In this document: in pieces, positions 5,493-6,567 of the stretch
How positions within the stretch are numbered: the stretch's first letter is position 1
Layout of the letters: each line of letters opens with the position of its first letter
Assembly: GCA_905215615.1 (NCBI GenBank)
Contig: CAJMQM010000046.1
Coordinates: 1-6,567 of the forward strand
Direction: 5' to 3'
From: an uncultured bacterium
GTDB taxonomy: Bacteria; Bacillota; Clostridia; TANB77; CAG-508
DNA: 6,567 bases
Program-made: the position numbers and the translations under genes
The notes under the pieces: model-generated
What the model was told of the DNA's origin: nothing
The model's database searches: none
Seen by the model: only the letters and a program-made list of their open reading frames with translations

Positions 5493-5521
5493 ATATTACC
5501 AAAAATATATTAAAAAGTCAA
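5493..5521 (-). promoter_or_regulatory. Sigma-A promoter of the tRNA cluster
   Basis: On the minus strand TTGACT (5521-5516), a 17-base spacer and TAATAT (5498-5493) make a good vegetative promoter. Transcription would start near 5486 and read tRNA-Gly(GCC), tRNA-Gly(CCC) and tRNA-Cys(GCA). The leader (5394-5486) is A/T-rich with no gene. Confidence 0.8.
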
Positions 5522-5582
5522 TACAATACAAGAAGATTTTTTTGTTTAAGTGTAGTGATACAAAACAAAAATAACAGAAAAA

Positions 5583-5699
5583 AAGTGATTCAAGTAGTAT
5601 AATTGAATTTGCGAAAATAAAAATTATACGAAAGGACTTGAATCACTTATGAATAGTATAACGCACCCCCCAAAATGCCAGGAGATATTTACCACATAG
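5583..5699 (+). mobile_element. Apparent left end of a dead insertion sequence with a broken transposase start
   Basis: A perfect 13-bp inverted repeat, AAGTGATTCAAGT (5583-5595) and ACTTGAATCACTT (5636-5648), encloses a second 8-bp one, GTATAATT (5597-5604) and AATTATAC (5622-5629). The ribosome-site-like GAAAGG (5630-5635) sits in the bulge between the stems, and ATG follows the outer arm at once (5649). The frame reads MNSITHPPKCQEIFTT and then stops at TAG 5697. An RBS held in a leader hairpin just before a transposase start is a known way for insertion sequences to block translation from read-through RNA. The N-terminus looks transposase-like, but I cannot name the family. Nothing recognisable as the rest of the element follows. 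The flanks 5522-5582 and 5700-5747 hold nothing I can identify. Confidence 0.45.
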
Positions 5700-5747
5700 C
5701 ATAAAAATAAATGTATAAGTATAAATAATGTGAAACAAACTTATTTT

Positions 5748-6567
5748 TTAAATATATTTTACATTATATAAAAATTCTACTATATAATCTTTTACCTCCT
5801 TTTTACTTACAGATGACTTATTATATATATTTATTAACTCAACTTCTTTCCCATCTACTATAACTTTTAAATTTCCTATTGTTCTTTTTTCTTGCAATGG
5901 TGCTTCAAAATAAAATATTGCATTAATTTCTATATTTATATTATCTTTACTTTGTTTTTTTATAGCCATTTTTTCAAATTTCATTGTATCTAAACAAAGT
6001 TCTATTTCATTTTTAGTTCCTTTATTTATATATACTCTGTCTTGGTTTATTTTTAACCACTCATCAAATTTATTTTCTACAATTTCTTTAATATTTACAA
6101 TTTCATAATTTTTATAAATATATTCCATTAATTTTACACTGTCTGCTGTTCTAATTTTCTTAGTATCTGCCCCTAAAACTACTGTTATTATATCTAAATT
6201 ATTTCTTTTGCAACTAGTTACTAAGCATCTTCCCGCTCCATTTGTAAATCCTGTTTTTATTCCATATACACCGTTTAGGTAACTCAATAATTCATTTGTA
6301 TTTGTAATATTTTTTTGTTTTCCATTTATTATTACATTGCAATTTTTCGTTCCTACAATTTGTTTAAATTTTTCTTTTGATAGTGCATAGTCCGCCATTT
6401 TAGCAAGCTCATATGCTGTGGTATAATGTTTTTCATTGTCTAATCCATGTGGAGTTACAAAATTGCTATTTTTTAATCCTAACTCATTAGCTTTTTGGTT
6501 CATTAATTTTGCAAATTCTTCTACACTTCCACCAATATGTATTGCTAACGCTACTGCTGCATCATTT
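5748..6567 (-). CDS. D-alanyl-D-alanine carboxypeptidase (S11 family, DacA/DacF type), N-terminus outside window
   Basis: This is a penicillin-binding protein that removes the terminal D-alanine from peptidoglycan pentapeptides at the outer face of the membrane. The visible 272 residues begin NDAAVALAIHIGGSVEEF. That first Asn is the Asn of the SxN motif, which is normally SGN with the S and G just outside. Conserved NFVTPHGLD follows, then the KTG motif inside YGIKTGFTNGAGR at visible residues 104-106, which lines the active site. From about residue 150 the chain has the character of the PBP5 C-terminal beta domain. It ends in a short possibly amphipathic segment (VKDYIVEFLYNVKYI) that could touch the membrane. 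The SxxK nucleophile and signal peptide lie beyond 6567. The frame is open to the window edge, so an internal ATG at 6503 is not the true start. No clear terminator was found downstream. Confidence 0.95.
   Translation of the reverse strand, partial: NDAAVALAIHIGGSVEEFAKLMNQKANELGLKNSNFVTPHGLDNEKHYTTAYELAKMADYALSKEKFKQIVGTKNCNVIINGKQKNITNTNELLSYLNGVYGIKTGFTNGAGRCLVTSCKRNNLDIITVVLGADTKKIRTADSVKLMEYIYKNYEIVNIKEIVENKFDEWLKINQDRVYINKGTKNEIELCLDTMKFEKMAIKKQSKDNINIEINAIFYFEAPLQEKRTIGNLKVIVDGKEVELINIYNKSSVSKKEVKDYIVEFLYNVKYI

Noticed and set aside
1..6567. CRISPR array or classical defence operon
   Set aside because: No regularly spaced direct repeats, cas genes or restriction-modification genes were seen on either strand.

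Overview
The window looks like chromosomal DNA of a low-G+C, walled member of the Firmicutes, probably class Clostridia. Sampled genes are about 28% G+C, the start of RpoB reads MVKEIKHEK as in clostridial relatives, Shine-Dalgarno sites are strong, tRNA genes encode their CCA ends, and a DacA/DacF-type D-Ala-D-Ala carboxypeptidase is present. No gene needs a variant genetic code. Species-level placement is not possible from this window.

Layout. (1) Positions 1-2954, minus strand: the first 984 complete codons of rpoB, running off the left edge. (2) 2955-3320: a long rpoB leader with a near-consensus sigma-A promoter, an attenuator-like hairpin and a possible 7-residue leader peptide. No rplL lies upstream, although rplJ-rplL normally precedes rpoB. 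(3) About 3400-4395, plus strand: a degraded mobile patch. It holds two tiny overlapping genes in locally G+C-richer DNA (43-48% in two 60-base samples), then a broken RhuM N-terminus, then a RhuM-family gene with a large in-frame internal deletion. The second tiny gene ends in a short C-type-lectin-like tail, followed by a hairpin at its stop codon, which resembles the variable region of a diversity-generating retroelement (DGR) target. (4) 4559-5053, plus strand: a stand-alone TfoX N-terminal-domain protein and a very basic 41-residue microprotein. (5) 5054-5521, minus strand: one promoter, tRNA-Gly(GCC), tRNA-Gly(CCC), tRNA-Cys(GCA) and a terminator. (6) 5583-5699: the apparent left end of a dead insertion sequence. 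(7) 5748-6567, minus strand: the C-terminal 272 residues of the carboxypeptidase.

How it fits together. rpoB, the tRNA cluster and the carboxypeptidase are housekeeping units on the minus strand. The plus-strand genes between them look like an accessory insertion zone, divergent from rpoB and convergent with the tRNAs, and containing several broken genes. The two most interesting items are the DGR-like tail (3592-3757) and the RhuM gene deleted exactly at an AGATGGAAA-like junction. Both are inferences from motifs and remembered family sequences, with no database comparison behind them.
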